From contig JAACMV010000028.1 of assembly GCA_010909725.1 (NCBI GenBank), positions 186,001 through 250,000 of the forward strand: a DNA stretch of 64,000 nucleotides, given 5' to 3'. Positions 53,614-63,843 of the stretch are shown here, piece after piece. The notes below the pieces were generated by a model. The model saw only the letters and a program-made list of their open reading frames with translations. It had not been told where the DNA came from and ran no database searches. The DNA is from Picochlorum sp. 'celeri' (lineage: Eukaryota > Chlorophyta > Trebouxiophyceae). Both the position numbers and the translations under genes were made by a program. Numbering within the stretch: position 1 is the stretch's first letter; each line of letters opens with the position of its first letter.

Positions 53614-54010
53614 GGAAGACGTGTTTTAGGCCCTAATACAACGGATGTAGTAGATTCAATGAGATCACTGTGGTAATAAATGACAATGAGGAACCCATGC
53701 ACACGTGTTTCACCAAAGCCAGGTGCTTCTTCTGGCAGAGTGTTTCCAACTTTTTCCTGGGATATCGTCTAATAATTGGCAGGCAATCCCAATGTGTACA
53801 TCCATTATTGAATCATTACAAGTATTCTGACCAGCATTGTACGATGGGGTTTCATATGCAATCAGATCGACCAAAAGGCCGATCGATCGGCCCCTCAAGG
53901 TGCCCACGTGGTATTCCATAGGACACATCAGAACAACTGATCCATCTTCCTGGGGTCGCCATTGACCACAGTTGTATGAAAAATCATTCATTGTAATAAT
54001 TTCCATCAGA
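53614..54010. promoter_or_regulatory. Divergent promoter region with a 16-bp palindrome and G-box
   Basis: About 400 bp between the Nudix-PHPT1 and GDP-fucose synthase genes. It contains GGCCGATCGATCGGCC (53877-53892, perfect) and, 12 bp later, CCACGTGG (53904-53911), a G-box core (CACGTG) recognised by plant bZIP and bHLH factors. Regulatory role is inference. Confidence 0.5.
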
Positions 54011-54952
54011 ATGGATAAAGATAGTCCAATCTTTGTTGCGGGTGCAAGGGGCCTTGTAGGAAGTGCCATTGTCCGTCGACTACAGTCTTCTGGATACAAG
54101 AATGTCTATTCCCCCAGTAGACAGGAACTAGATTTATCAGATGCAGATCAGGTTAGGAAGTATTTTGAAAGGGTAAAACCAGAATATGTGTTCATTGCAG
54201 CCGCGAAAGTGGGCGGGATTCTGGCTAATAACACTCAGCCAGTCGAGTTTCTCCTCGAGAATTTGAAGATTCAGAATACGCTGATCCCAGTATCATACGA
54301 ATTTGGGGTTAAAAAGTTGCTGTTTCTGGGTTCGACGTGTATCTACCCCAAATTCTGTGAGCAGCCGATCAAAGAAAGTGCACTTTTGAGTGGTCCCCTG
54401 GAGCCAACAAATGAGGCCTACGCCATTGCAAAGATTGCGGGCATCAAGCTTTGCCAGGCGTATAAAAAGGAATATGGCTTTAATGCGATTTGTGCCCAGC
54501 CTACGAATTTGTACGGACCAAATGATAATTTCAGTTCTACAGGGTCACATGTCATACCAGGGCTCATGAGGCGCATCATTGAGGCAAAGGAAGAGAAATT
54601 GGAGAAGATAACATGCTGGGGGACAGGCACACCCACCAGGGAATTCTTATACGTCGATGATCTGGCAGATGCGTGTATTTTTTTGATGGATTCATATGAT
54701 GGCATCGACATTGTCAATGTGGGAACTGGGGATGAAATTTCCATCGCTGATCTCACCAGACTCATTTGTGAAAAAGTTGGGTGGGAAGGAGACATAGAAT
54801 GGGATACCTCAAAGCCTGACGGTACTCCCAGAAAGGTGTGTGATATCTCCAAGTTGAAGAGTCTCGGTTGGAGTCCCAAGGTGGACCTGGCAAAGGGGAT
54901 TGAGTTGACGTTGTCCTGGTTCAAAGATCACCAGGATTCTATTCGCACTTGA
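54011..54952 (+). CDS. GER: GDP-L-fucose synthase (GER-type)
   Basis: Single exon, 313 aa, ATG at 54011. Extended SDR fold: IFVAGARGLVGSAIVRRL (NAD(P)-binding, GxxGxxG) at the N-terminus, AAAKVGGILANNTQPVEFL, LFLGSTCIYPKFCEQPIKES, the YxxxK pair in NEAYAIAKIAGIKL, then CAQPTNLYGPNDNFS and GTGTPTREFLYVDDLADA. The enzyme epimerises and reduces GDP-4-keto-6-deoxymannose to GDP-L-fucose in the cytosol, feeding glycan synthesis. All catalytic residues expected of the family are visible. No introns. Confidence 0.95.
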   Translation: MDKDSPIFVAGARGLVGSAIVRRLQSSGYKNVYSPSRQELDLSDADQVRKYFERVKPEYVFIAAAKVGGILANNTQPVEFLLENLKIQNTLIPVSYEFGVKKLLFLGSTCIYPKFCEQPIKESALLSGPLEPTNEAYAIAKIAGIKLCQAYKKEYGFNAICAQPTNLYGPNDNFSSTGSHVIPGLMRRIIEAKEEKLEKITCWGTGTPTREFLYVDDLADACIFLMDSYDGIDIVNVGTGDEISIADLTRLICEKVGWEGDIEWDTSKPDGTPRKVCDISKLKSLGWSPKVDLAKGIELTLSWFKDHQDSIRT

Positions 54953-55090
54953 ATATACCGTAGCGCTTGCTTTTCACCAATATTCCATTCTGGTATAGTT
55001 AGTTTGTTCATATGATGACACCTACATATGTATATACATGTACCTATTATGCCAAGGAAGATTTTGTAGCAATTGACATGATTCCTCTCA

Positions 55091-57307
55091 TCATGAATAT
55101 GTCGTGTTGTTTTCACAAGCCAGTGACCTGATGAGGGATTCTTCGACACTGTCATAAAAGTCCTCAGATCCCTGTCCGCCATATGCTTTTGGGATCACAG
55201 ATTCATCCATCACTTCTCTAAGAGCAGGTAAAATTTTGCCCTTCTTACTGATCACTTTGATTTTCTTCGCTGTATGGGGATCCAAGAGTGGCTTTGCCAT
55301 ACTCCATAGAGCGCTAAAAAAACCTGGTACATTTATAATGAATGCCTTTGCCATCCTCTCTGGGTAGTGGTTTTCAAGCACATCCATCATTTGCTTTCCG
55401 AGGTGCACAGCCTCAGAATCAGCAACGTCAGAAAATCGTATACCTTTCATATCGTATATCCTAATGAACTGACCTTTTGGGAATTCTGTTGGGTCGAGCA
55501 CCTTGGTTATCCATTCAAGGACAAATACGAACTGGTGAATGATTTCCTCTGATTTTCCTGGAACAATGCCTTTCCTTCTGAGCGCCACCATTGTTTCTCT
55601 GAACTTTCCCATACCTTCGACAACAACTGGCATACCGTCCTTCGATCGGCCAATCACTGCATGAACATAGTTCTGTTTCAGAAGATTGAAGTAAGGAATG
55701 GGTGCCTGAAGAATACTGTCAACATTGTGTTCAGCCCTCCATTCTGCAGTAGTTCTGAGTCTCTGCATGGCAAATTGCCGGTCTCCTTTGCAAGCAGCAA
55801 TGTATCTCCTGAAAAGATCGACATCCACTGATTTACTGATCTGATTGAGTCGCTTTAATTGACTTGCCTCCTCTTCTGTCACAGATATTGACGCCATTGC
55901 AATGGATTCATGCGCTAGCATCTCATACTGTTGCATTCCCAATCTAGATATTCTGACAGATCGCCGTACTGAAGTACCTGCTAAGTTATATAGCCCTGTA
56001 GATTGCAAAGACATATTCTTAAATGCACGTGCTGTGCCTTTTTGTTCTGAAACCTCATCTTGTTGACTGCGTCCATTGCCTGATGTCACCCTCGCTTCTT
56101 CTACAATCGCTGACCCATAATAGACTAGAGAAAAAATAACCTCGGAGTCTCTCTGGTTCCTTGAGGAGAACAGAAGCCAGAGTAATATTAATACAATCAC
56201 CACTACTGCAGCGAAAACTGCAGGTCCTTGAATTCTGAACTGATTCTGGATTGACACGCCAAGCAAGATTGCTAATGATGAAAACACCAAACGCCGTGGT
56301 ACAATCAATCTGCTCTGAGATTTAGATTCATCTGGTCCTTTTTCCATGGCCATCGAATACTCGATGCTTATGGAGTAATCAGGAAGAAACCTCTCAGTCT
56401 CTAGAATTGGCTGTGCTTTCACTCTGTCTTTCTGATAATCTTCATTTCTTCCAATATCAGCTATTCTTACCGAAGCTCGACATGGTCCAAAAGGACTCGA
56501 TAAGGTGAACACCACCAAAGCTGTCTCAATTGTCCTTTCTGAAACTGATACAAGTATCTTTTGGCCTGTTTGGGGGAAGTCGGAGAGCAAGACGTGCCTA
56601 GATATTCCCTGCGCAGCCGTATCCAATTTTACCACCGTCAGCAGGGTGGGTTCCTTCACAAAAGGCAGTCCATCATTCAGCCAGGAGATGGCGCTTTGTA
56701 GTCGTGATCTATGAAATTCCATTTTTTTCATCAACTCTATAGCCTCCCGTTCACTCCGCATGATGAAACTAGCCGATACTGACCTCACATCAAATGATTC
56801 GTCAAAAGCATTTGAAAGCGATCCAGATTTGTCTCGCATGCTCAGCCTCTCTGGAAGAAGCTTCTGTGGTGACAAAAAGCCGAAAACTGTCTTATTCCCG
56901 GCCTCCACTTTCGATTCCTCACCTTGCAAAATAGAGATGAAGTAGTGAATGACGAGCTTCCTGCCATCTGATTGAATTTCTTTGATTTTCGAGAATGGAA
57001 GAGAGTACATCAACGTGTCAACTTCTCCAGCCTCTACAGACTCCTTATCCACATTCAATGCTTGGGGGTCCAACAGGGCCACAGAATCAGTTGCTAGCAC
57101 CAGCAACTTGGCATCTTCTTCTTTCAGTAGTATCTCACACGAGCTTTCTGTGGCCAGGTGGTCTGTGGCATCTCTATGGAACAGATTAGATAATTTGCTT
57201 TGAGCTATTTTCAACCCACTGCCTTGCTTTATTTGATTCAGCTTCTCGGTCCCATCTTCCGTCCAAACACTGCAAATAATTAGGGATCTGTGCCCTGATG
57301 TGTCCAT
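55091..57307 (-). CDS. CRAL-TRIO (Sec14) lipid-transfer protein with two central membrane segments
   Basis: Single exon, 738 aa. The C-terminal 260 residues are a Sec14/CRAL-TRIO domain: FRRYIAACKGDRQFAMQRL then RTTAEWRAEHNVDS, YVHAVIGRSKDGMPVVVEGM, HQFVFVLEWITKVLDP, and INVPGFFSALWSMAKPLLDP with KIKVISKKG. Residues about 340-390 carry two hydrophobic spans (VFSSLAILLGVS, VFAAVVVIVLILLWLLF). The N-terminal 330 residues are beta-rich and match no named domain; similar unclassified N-terminal parts occur in algal Sec14 proteins. Membrane-bound lipid exchange is the family-based inference. Cytosolic exposure of the lipid-binding domain is likely but topology is not proven. Confidence 0.8.
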   Translation of the reverse strand: MDTSGHRSLIICSVWTEDGTEKLNQIKQGSGLKIAQSKLSNLFHRDATDHLATESSCEILLKEEDAKLLVLATDSVALLDPQALNVDKESVEAGEVDTLMYSLPFSKIKEIQSDGRKLVIHYFISILQGEESKVEAGNKTVFGFLSPQKLLPERLSMRDKSGSLSNAFDESFDVRSVSASFIMRSEREAIELMKKMEFHRSRLQSAISWLNDGLPFVKEPTLLTVVKLDTAAQGISRHVLLSDFPQTGQKILVSVSERTIETALVVFTLSSPFGPCRASVRIADIGRNEDYQKDRVKAQPILETERFLPDYSISIEYSMAMEKGPDESKSQSRLIVPRRLVFSSLAILLGVSIQNQFRIQGPAVFAAVVVIVLILLWLLFSSRNQRDSEVIFSLVYYGSAIVEEARVTSGNGRSQQDEVSEQKGTARAFKNMSLQSTGLYNLAGTSVRRSVRISRLGMQQYEMLAHESIAMASISVTEEEASQLKRLNQISKSVDVDLFRRYIAACKGDRQFAMQRLRTTAEWRAEHNVDSILQAPIPYFNLLKQNYVHAVIGRSKDGMPVVVEGMGKFRETMVALRRKGIVPGKSEEIIHQFVFVLEWITKVLDPTEFPKGQFIRIYDMKGIRFSDVADSEAVHLGKQMMDVLENHYPERMAKAFIINVPGFFSALWSMAKPLLDPHTAKKIKVISKKGKILPALREVMDESVIPKAYGGQGSEDFYDSVEESLIRSLACENNTTYS

Positions 57308-57618
57308 TTTTGCTTGTGCGAGATTGAACTCTTCGCCAACAGACCAAGTTTACAAATTAACGAGTCTCATAATACACGCGTGAACGCAACGTTTAAGAAC
57401 CCTTTAGAAGAATCAACCCTTTAAGAAATATGATTAAGTTCGACAAACCCTATGCTACAATGGTTCATAGCATTTATCATCCAGAAGAGCCGTACTGCCA
57501 TGACCGCGGCGAGGGGGGCAGTCCTTAAATAAAAATGCAGGCTCCTGGCTTCTCACACACAGGAATTCTACGAGGCTGATGGCAGAATCATTTAAATATG
57601 CGTATATAGGTACTCATT
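57308..57618. other. Intergenic region between divergent Sec14 and ALG14 genes
   Basis: 311 bp; contains CCCTTTAAGAAATATG-like AT-rich stretches and a short GC-rich block near 57505. Nothing coding or RNA-like recognised. Confidence 0.35.
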
Positions 57619-58352
57619 ATGTCATGGGGTAGTGGCGTAGCAGTGTTGTTCTGTTCGATTTTCTTGCTGTTCGTATTCAAAAGGCTTTTGGTCAAACTGA
57701 GGAACACAGGGTCGCAAGAGAACAGCAAACGATCATGTACAAATTTAATGGTTGTTCTGGGATCTGGTGGGTTTCATCGTGTACTATGTGGTTTTTATTC
57801 TGAGTATTGTGGTAGAGTTTGTTGGGCATTTTCAACAAATTTTCGTGTTTTTCTTCAAGTGCAGGGGGGCACACGGCTGAGATGATACATCTCTTACATT
57901 CTATGGATTTAAAGGACCGATTTACTCCTCGATGCTATGTTGTGGCTGAGACCGATCCGATGAGTGAGGAGAAGGCAAGGCTATTTGAAAAGGACAGCCA
58001 ACAGGATTTTGTGATCGACCATGTTCCAAGAAGCAGAGAAGTTGGGCAGAAATATGCGACATCGATATTAAGCACTCTACATGCTCTAGTATGCGCTGCC
58101 ATCCTTGTCGTGCGCCACAGGCCTAGAGTGTTGCTGGTGAATGGACCAGGGACATGCCTCCCTATTGTTTTGTGTTGCAAGGTTCTCTGTAAGTGTCGAG
58201 TTGTGTACATTGAGAGTATAGCGCGAGTAAATAAGTTATCTTTGACAGGGAGAATCCTATATATTACGAAATTGGCAGACATTTTTTATGTTCAGTGGGA
58301 AGAACTACAGCAGAGGTTTCCCAGGTCAAAATATGTTGGCAGGGTGTATTAG
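57619..58352 (+). CDS. ALG14: UDP-GlcNAc transferase subunit ALG14
   Basis: Two exons, 57619..57766 and 57865..58352, 211 aa; 98-nt intron with phase 1 (GGATCTG|GG). One N-terminal membrane anchor (VAVLFCSIFLLFVFKRLLV), then the ALG14 core: VVLGSG|GHTAEMIHLLHSMD (the GGHTxEM diagnostic split by the intron), FVIDHVPRSREVGQKYATS, PRVLLVNGPGTCLPIVLCCK and RVVYIESIARVNKLSLTGRI ending DIFYVQWEEL. ALG14 recruits catalytic ALG13 to the ER membrane and adds the second GlcNAc to dolichol-PP-GlcNAc. Complete and near normal length. Confidence 0.92.
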
Positions 58353-58375
58353 ATCAGGTCAAACAACTCTCAATG

Positions 58376-60898
58376 TTACAGGGTCTTCATTTCATTCTTC
58401 TGTAAGTAACATCCTGCACTCCAAGACTGCACACAGTTGATTTGGCTCAACCTCTCCAGCAGAATGGGAAGGAGATGTACTGGCCCTTCCAACTCATAGT
58501 TCATTGAAAAAATATTTGTCGTTTTCTCCTTGGATCCGCTATAGGATAGAATATTATGATTATATCGTGAGATGACATTTGAAATATCTGCTAGCAAGCC
58601 GGACCTATCAACGCATTGGATGCTCAGCCAATACGACTGTGAATTCGTCAGATCTCCGAGATTGTTGCCATTGAGCAGACTATCAACTGTCACATCATCT
58701 GATGGCCCCATCAAGCCGGAGTTGTCCTTCAAAAATTTTAAAATTTTATGCCGAGCGCTTTTTGTCTGTGCAGCATCCAACCACTGCCGATGCCTTCTCA
58801 CGATATTTGCATTTGCTGGACCCTTATAAGTGATCACCTCCACAACTTCTGCATTGGCGAGCCTATGTTCTGCTGGTACAATTTTACCATTTACCCTTGC
58901 TGCGACCATTGTGTTTCCTATATCCGTGTGGATATGATATGCAAAGTCTACAACAGATGCTCCTTTGGGTAAGCGCATCACTTGACCTGATGGGGTGAAT
59001 ACAAATACACCCTGCCCAAGCAAATCATCAGTAACACAGGCCACAAATTCTTTTGCCGATAGAGTTCCCAGAAATTCTTCTTGCCACTGCCTGATCGAAT
59101 TCAGCCAGTTGATCCTGCGGGTCATTGAGTACGAGTCTAATTTTTGAGGAGACATGCTCAATCTTCCATTGAACACTATTTGATCCTCCTTTTCCCTGGT
59201 AAGCAATCTCCTCCCATTATTACTGGTACTAATTGCTTCAGAGTTGTTCAATTTTTCTTCGACGCTGTCATTTTTTGACCTGGAAATTTCATCTGCACAC
59301 TGCCATGAATCAATCGCAATCCCAAATTGTGCTAATCTCTCCATCTCCCCAGTCTTTATCTGAATTTCGATTGGAAATAGAGCCTGTGAGTACTTTCCTT
59401 TTGTTGCTTTGCCACCGTTTGAGCTATCATTTGGAATGACCAGTCCTGTTGGAATCACCGTAGTATGCAGCGATTGGTAATTGTTGGGCTTTGGGGTGGC
59501 TATATAGTCCTTCATTGATCCCGGTATTGGCGCCCAAAACGAGTGGATAAGCCCCATGGCATGGTAGCACAGTTGTCGCTCTGATGCAGCTGCACCTGCA
59601 GCATCACAAGATGCCGATTTCATAGGATCCAAGATGACTCTGATCTGTGCAATTTCAGAGATCTCGCGAATGGATCTCCCATTGTCATGAAGCTTTCTCC
59701 AGATACTGTAAAGAGACTTTCTTGATATTTCAATGTCCACTTTTCGAAGCAAATCTGTCAAGTATGGATCATCCTCTATCCTCTGCCGTAGGTCATGTGA
59801 TGCAGCCTCTACTGCTATCCTTTGAGACTCCCATACACGATCCACCGCACGTCTTGTTATTGCATACTGCTGTGGCATTGCATAATAAAAACTAAGCTCC
59901 TCTAGCTCTTCTTTGATCGTGTACAGTCCCAGAAGCCTTGCCAGTGGGGAGAAGACCTCTAAGGTTTCCTGAGCAATCCTTCGCTGCTTGCTCTGGGGCA
60001 TTGATGCCATTGTTCTCATGTTATGCAAACGATCCGCCAGTTTAACTACTATAATGCGCACCTCTTCTGTCATGGCAAGAAACAGGAACTGCAAATCCTG
60101 TGCTTTGGTATCAGATTTTGTCAAACAGTTAGACTGCTCTCCTGCTACACCCTTGGATCTCTCAGGATGATGGGTGGGAAGCTTACTAAACTTTGTCTCT
60201 CCTTCCACAATCCTCTGTACCGATTGGCCAAAATAAAATCCGATTTCTTCAAGCCCAACCGTCTCACCACAGTCTTCAACAGTGTCATGAAGCAATCCAG
60301 CAATAAGGGAATCTGAATCCATGCGAAGTTCCGCAAGAATTCGTGTCACCTCTACAGGATGTGTGATAAAAGGCTCACCACTCTTTCTTCGCTGGCCTTC
60401 ATGCGCATCAAACGCAAGAGACAATGCCTCCCTCACCAAACCTCTCTCTTGAGGAGGTATGTACCCAAGCATGGGCATAAGCCTTGTATTCCATAGGTAT
60501 TCCTCTGTTATATCATTGTATTTCATTCTTTGGTAAAATCCATAGTCTATCAGCCCAACAGAAGGACAGTTGTGCGAGACGCATATCCTCTCTTGCCCTC
60601 GTTCTCCGTCAGAACACCGTTGGATCAAATAAAACCGTCTCTTGTTCCTTGTGTGCAAAATAAATGGTGTCTTCCTCCTCTCAACGCGCGCCAATGGTGA
60701 CAACCGAGTATTATATCCTGCGAAGAAGACTCGTAGTTCACAGACCCAACATCGATATTTCAGGTGGGAACAATAATAGCCGTGAGCAGGGACTGTGAGT
60801 GTCACAAATGACACAAATGAAATCATTGTGAACATACCTGAAGTTGCTGATGGCGTATTCTGCCCCAACGGACCTCTCGCAGGCCCACCTCGGTTCAT
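58376..60898 (-). CDS. RelA/SpoT homologue (RSH) with HD, synthetase-like, TGS and ACT parts
   Basis: Exons complement(58376..60717, 60838..60898), 800 aa. The 120-nt intron (GTATGT to TTCGCAG) contains no stop and is a multiple of three, so intron retention would also stay open. The N-terminus looks like a plastid transit peptide. HD hydrolase: GEPFITHPVEVTRILAEL and LLHDTVEDC, with KLADRLHNMRTM. Synthetase-like part: KSLYSIWRKLHDNGR, SEIAQIRVILDP, PKPNNYQSLHTTVI, EIQIKTGEMERLAQFGIAID. Then TGS (VFVFTPSGQVMRLPKGASVV) and an ACT-like C-terminus (IQCVDRSGLLADISNVI). RSH enzymes make or destroy (p)ppGpp, a plastid stress signal. The synthetase part is degenerate in places: Asp of the YDxxAxR motif is Glu, and AEGIAAHW reads AQFGIAID. 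Followed downstream by ALG14 on the other strand. Confidence 0.88.
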   Translation of the reverse strand: MNRGGPARGPLGQNTPSATSGMFTMISFVSFVTLTVPAHGYYCSHLKYRCWVCELRVFFAGYNTRLSPLARVERRKTPFILHTRNKRRFYLIQRCSDGERGQERICVSHNCPSVGLIDYGFYQRMKYNDITEEYLWNTRLMPMLGYIPPQERGLVREALSLAFDAHEGQRRKSGEPFITHPVEVTRILAELRMDSDSLIAGLLHDTVEDCGETVGLEEIGFYFGQSVQRIVEGETKFSKLPTHHPERSKGVAGEQSNCLTKSDTKAQDLQFLFLAMTEEVRIIVVKLADRLHNMRTMASMPQSKQRRIAQETLEVFSPLARLLGLYTIKEELEELSFYYAMPQQYAITRRAVDRVWESQRIAVEAASHDLRQRIEDDPYLTDLLRKVDIEISRKSLYSIWRKLHDNGRSIREISEIAQIRVILDPMKSASCDAAGAAASERQLCYHAMGLIHSFWAPIPGSMKDYIATPKPNNYQSLHTTVIPTGLVIPNDSSNGGKATKGKYSQALFPIEIQIKTGEMERLAQFGIAIDSWQCADEISRSKNDSVEEKLNNSEAISTSNNGRRLLTREKEDQIVFNGRLSMSPQKLDSYSMTRRINWLNSIRQWQEEFLGTLSAKEFVACVTDDLLGQGVFVFTPSGQVMRLPKGASVVDFAYHIHTDIGNTMVAARVNGKIVPAEHRLANAEVVEVITYKGPANANIVRRHRQWLDAAQTKSARHKILKFLKDNSGLMGPSDDVTVDSLLNGNNLGDLTNSQSYWLSIQCVDRSGLLADISNVISRYNHNILSYSGSKEKTTNIFSMNYELEGPVHLLPILLERLSQINCVQSWSAGCYLQKNEMKTL

Positions 60899-61275
60899 CT
60901 TCTCTGTCGAGGTCACCTTTGCAACTGTTGGAGAACTAGAATCATTTTATCTCCATGACTATTCTGACAAAGTATTTAATACTTTTTATAATCAACTGCT
61001 CACTACCTTGTCTATCCTGGCATTAGTCGGGGGTACGAAGTTCATTTTGGCATCAGCAACTACTACTGAGTACTACTCAGGGGAAAGGTCTGCCAGTAAT
61101 TCGTCAATGTGGTGACCATACTTGTAGCCCGGATTCAACCATTCTATGGTTGTTCACGCTATGAACACCCTGATGTTGGTGTGAGCAGTTTCATCTGTTG
61201 CAGCACAATTACAGTTTGATTTGGTGATCCATGGACTACTAGCCACAAATCTTACGATAGATTGCATTCGTGAGA
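60899..61275. other. Intergenic region between the two RSH genes
   Basis: 377 bp separating two minus-strand RSH genes. GTTCA-CGCTA-TGAAC (about 61154-61168) is a small inverted repeat near the centre. No other feature recognised. Confidence 0.35.
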
Positions 61276-63843
61276 TCAAATGCTGACTGGATCATTTGTA
61301 AGGACAACAAAATCACCATCTTTCAAAAGAGTATTCTTCGTGACCTGTTTATTGTTCACGTTGATGAAATCTTGATGTTCACCATCTGACGGCACAGCTA
61401 GAATTGTATCCCATAACCCACCTGCTGTAGTTCCTTTGGGAACCCTGATGATGTTACCACTGGGCCAAAGCAACACCATGATGTCTCTTTTAAAGGTTGC
61501 ATCAAGTTCCACCTCGTTCACATTCGGATTTCTTGTTACCTCATCCTCCACATCAATGCCCCATTCAATCATGGATCGAAGGAGTTTTATTCTATTATTC
61601 ATGTAAGCATTATCGTCGTCGCCTTTAGAAATATTTGGTGGGGGAACGGAGCGAGATTCTGGCGTGCTATGATTGTCTTTTTCTGGAAGTTGCAGCAGAA
61701 CACAGGTTGTCGCAAATTTGTGTCCAAATCTGTCCATCTGGTGGTACTTTCCATCAGAACACAAGGTGAAAAGCTCTAGCGTGACATTCATATCCCCTTG
61801 CGAAGGCGAGAAGTATCCTTTCTCTGTCACATATGAGTACAGATGCTCATATAGCTCAGAATCTGCTGTAAGTGGAGAACCATTGCCCACAGACTTGTCA
61901 GCATAGGATGATGCCACAAGCAATCTACTACCATTCAACTCGGTTTTGATAACTACTCCATCTCTGAGATTTCCACCCTCAGATATCCTGAGTACAGGAT
62001 GGCCTGGAACGAAAGATGAGAGGCCACCTGCACCCTCCTGCCTATTTTCAGACTTCTCTTTGTAAGCCCAGTGAGCTGCTTTGCCGTACTCTGCTTCTTC
62101 ATGCATTGTGGATGTCCTTATCTGGACTTCCATAGGTATTCCTCCGGGGCCCAAGACTGCGGTGTGCAGAGACTGATACCCAGAAGGTTTGGGGACAGCA
62201 ATGTAGTCATCATCTTCACCTGGTACTTTCCTCCAAAGCCTATGAACTGCAGGAAGCACTTTATAACAAATTTCAATCGCTTCTTTTTCACATAATCCAC
62301 ATTTATCATCGACGACCACCCGGAGAGCTCTCAGGTCGTACACTTCAGTGAGTGGAACGCCTTTTCTGGCCATCTTCTTGAATGAAGAATACATGCTTTT
62401 TATCCTACCCTGCACACTGATTTCCAAATTCGTTGCAATACCCTCGATTATGAGTTCTTGTAGAAGAGCTTTGGCACATCTTTTCAGTACTTCTAAACCT
62501 CGCCTGGCACTGGGGGCAAGTCTAATTCGCTCCATATTGAATGTTGACACATCAAATGGCAAAACTGTGGCAATCAAATCCCTGACCTCTATTTGGTCAT
62601 CTGTCAGAAACGATGCAGAATCATTATATGTCAAAAGAAATGAAGCATCCCACTCTCCTTCATCTTGTAGGCTAGCAGTTGACCCCATCAGCTCTGGGAT
62701 TCCATTGGTGCAGCTTTCAACGTTGCTGGATCTCTCACTGGCAAGGTCAATATTCATCATAGATATATCTGCGATTGTTTCTATTCCCCACATCTGTTCT
62801 AAGTCTCCACGTAAAGCAACATAAGCTGATGGTTCCAGAACTGCAAAGCACAAATCTTCCAATTCACTCTTCAATGCAAACATCCCTAATCTCTCTGCGA
62901 GCGAGCACCAAATCTTCTGGGTTTCCTCTGCCACAGCCCTTTGTTTGTCTGGTTCCAAAGCATACACTGTTCTCATATTATGCAGTCTATCAGCTAACTT
63001 GATTACAATGACCAGAGGCTCGGACACCATTGTGACAATCATTGTTCTTAGCTTATCAATCTGTTTTGCAGTTTGCTTCTCCTGTTTCAATCTCAACTTC
63101 CGCCTTACCAGCTGGTTTGTTGCACTTAGCTGACTCACTTTGGTTACCATTGACATGACATGTTCCCCAAACACCTGTTTAATGTATTCAGGCTGAATTT
63201 CACCATCATCAATGACGTCATGGAGAATTGCCGTGATGACAGCTTCTTCTGCCCTAGCATCTTCTTCGTGTGGTGACAATAAAGCCTCAACAATCAAAGC
63301 CGTTTCGATGCAATGGGTGATGTAAGGCTGACCAGTTTTTCGAAACTGCCCTGCATGTGCCTTGGTAGCCATGGCTACAGCCTTTTTGACCCTCTCTCGC
63401 CGAAAGAATTTTGACTGAGACACTTCGATTCCAAATATCTCATCTACATCAGTAGATCCAGCATCTTCCGATACATATCCGCTCTCCAAGGCTGTAGATA
63501 ACATCAAGGGCTCCATTTGAGCCCAGAGGGAACGAGCACCAGCAATGAACACGCTCCCCATCGCCACCGAAACAACCAGAGCGCTTAGCAAAACAGTTGC
63601 TTCATCCGTACTTTGATTCGCAGTCCATGCGAGAAGAGCATCATGGAACCCGTGAAAAGAACCAGGGGACCCTCCCCGAATCTCCCCTGCACTTTTGAAC
63701 CATCTTTGATACACATGTATTACCCCCCTCTGACTCTGAAGATATCCCGGAGATATTTGTCCGAAATACTTCCGTCGTGAGGGATGGTATTGTATCCTGG
63801 TCCGGCACAGACTTGCCATCCAAACTCGAAGACCAAAAACCAT
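61276..63843 (-). CDS. RSH1: RelA/SpoT homologue, RSH1-like
   Basis: 855 aa, single exon, ATG at 63843. Its first 120 residues hold a possible transit peptide and a hydrophobic stretch (ATVLLSALVVSVAMGSVFIA). HD domain: AVAMATKAHAGQFRKTGQPY, ITAILHDVIDDG, KLADRLHNMRTVYALEPDKQ. Synthetase: RIKSMYSSFKKMARKGVP, LTEVYDLRALRVVVDD, YIAVPKPSGYQSLHTAVLGP, MEVQIRTSTMHEEAEYGKA then AHWAYKE; these match the canonical motifs, including the metal-binding Asp and AHW. TGS-like C-terminus: IMVLLWPSGNIIRVPKGTTA to LLKDGDFVVL. Segments such as SELEDLCFAVLEPSAY are like plant RSH1. In HD, the usual ED pair is DD (HDVIDDG). Expected to synthesise (p)ppGpp in the plastid; hydrolase strength is unclear. Confidence 0.9.
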   Translation of the reverse strand: MVFGLRVWMASLCRTRIQYHPSRRKYFGQISPGYLQSQRGVIHVYQRWFKSAGEIRGGSPGSFHGFHDALLAWTANQSTDEATVLLSALVVSVAMGSVFIAGARSLWAQMEPLMLSTALESGYVSEDAGSTDVDEIFGIEVSQSKFFRRERVKKAVAMATKAHAGQFRKTGQPYITHCIETALIVEALLSPHEEDARAEEAVITAILHDVIDDGEIQPEYIKQVFGEHVMSMVTKVSQLSATNQLVRRKLRLKQEKQTAKQIDKLRTMIVTMVSEPLVIVIKLADRLHNMRTVYALEPDKQRAVAEETQKIWCSLAERLGMFALKSELEDLCFAVLEPSAYVALRGDLEQMWGIETIADISMMNIDLASERSSNVESCTNGIPELMGSTASLQDEGEWDASFLLTYNDSASFLTDDQIEVRDLIATVLPFDVSTFNMERIRLAPSARRGLEVLKRCAKALLQELIIEGIATNLEISVQGRIKSMYSSFKKMARKGVPLTEVYDLRALRVVVDDKCGLCEKEAIEICYKVLPAVHRLWRKVPGEDDDYIAVPKPSGYQSLHTAVLGPGGIPMEVQIRTSTMHEEAEYGKAAHWAYKEKSENRQEGAGGLSSFVPGHPVLRISEGGNLRDGVVIKTELNGSRLLVASSYADKSVGNGSPLTADSELYEHLYSYVTEKGYFSPSQGDMNVTLELFTLCSDGKYHQMDRFGHKFATTCVLLQLPEKDNHSTPESRSVPPPNISKGDDDNAYMNNRIKLLRSMIEWGIDVEDEVTRNPNVNEVELDATFKRDIMVLLWPSGNIIRVPKGTTAGGLWDTILAVPSDGEHQDFINVNNKQVTKNTLLKDGDFVVLTNDPVSI

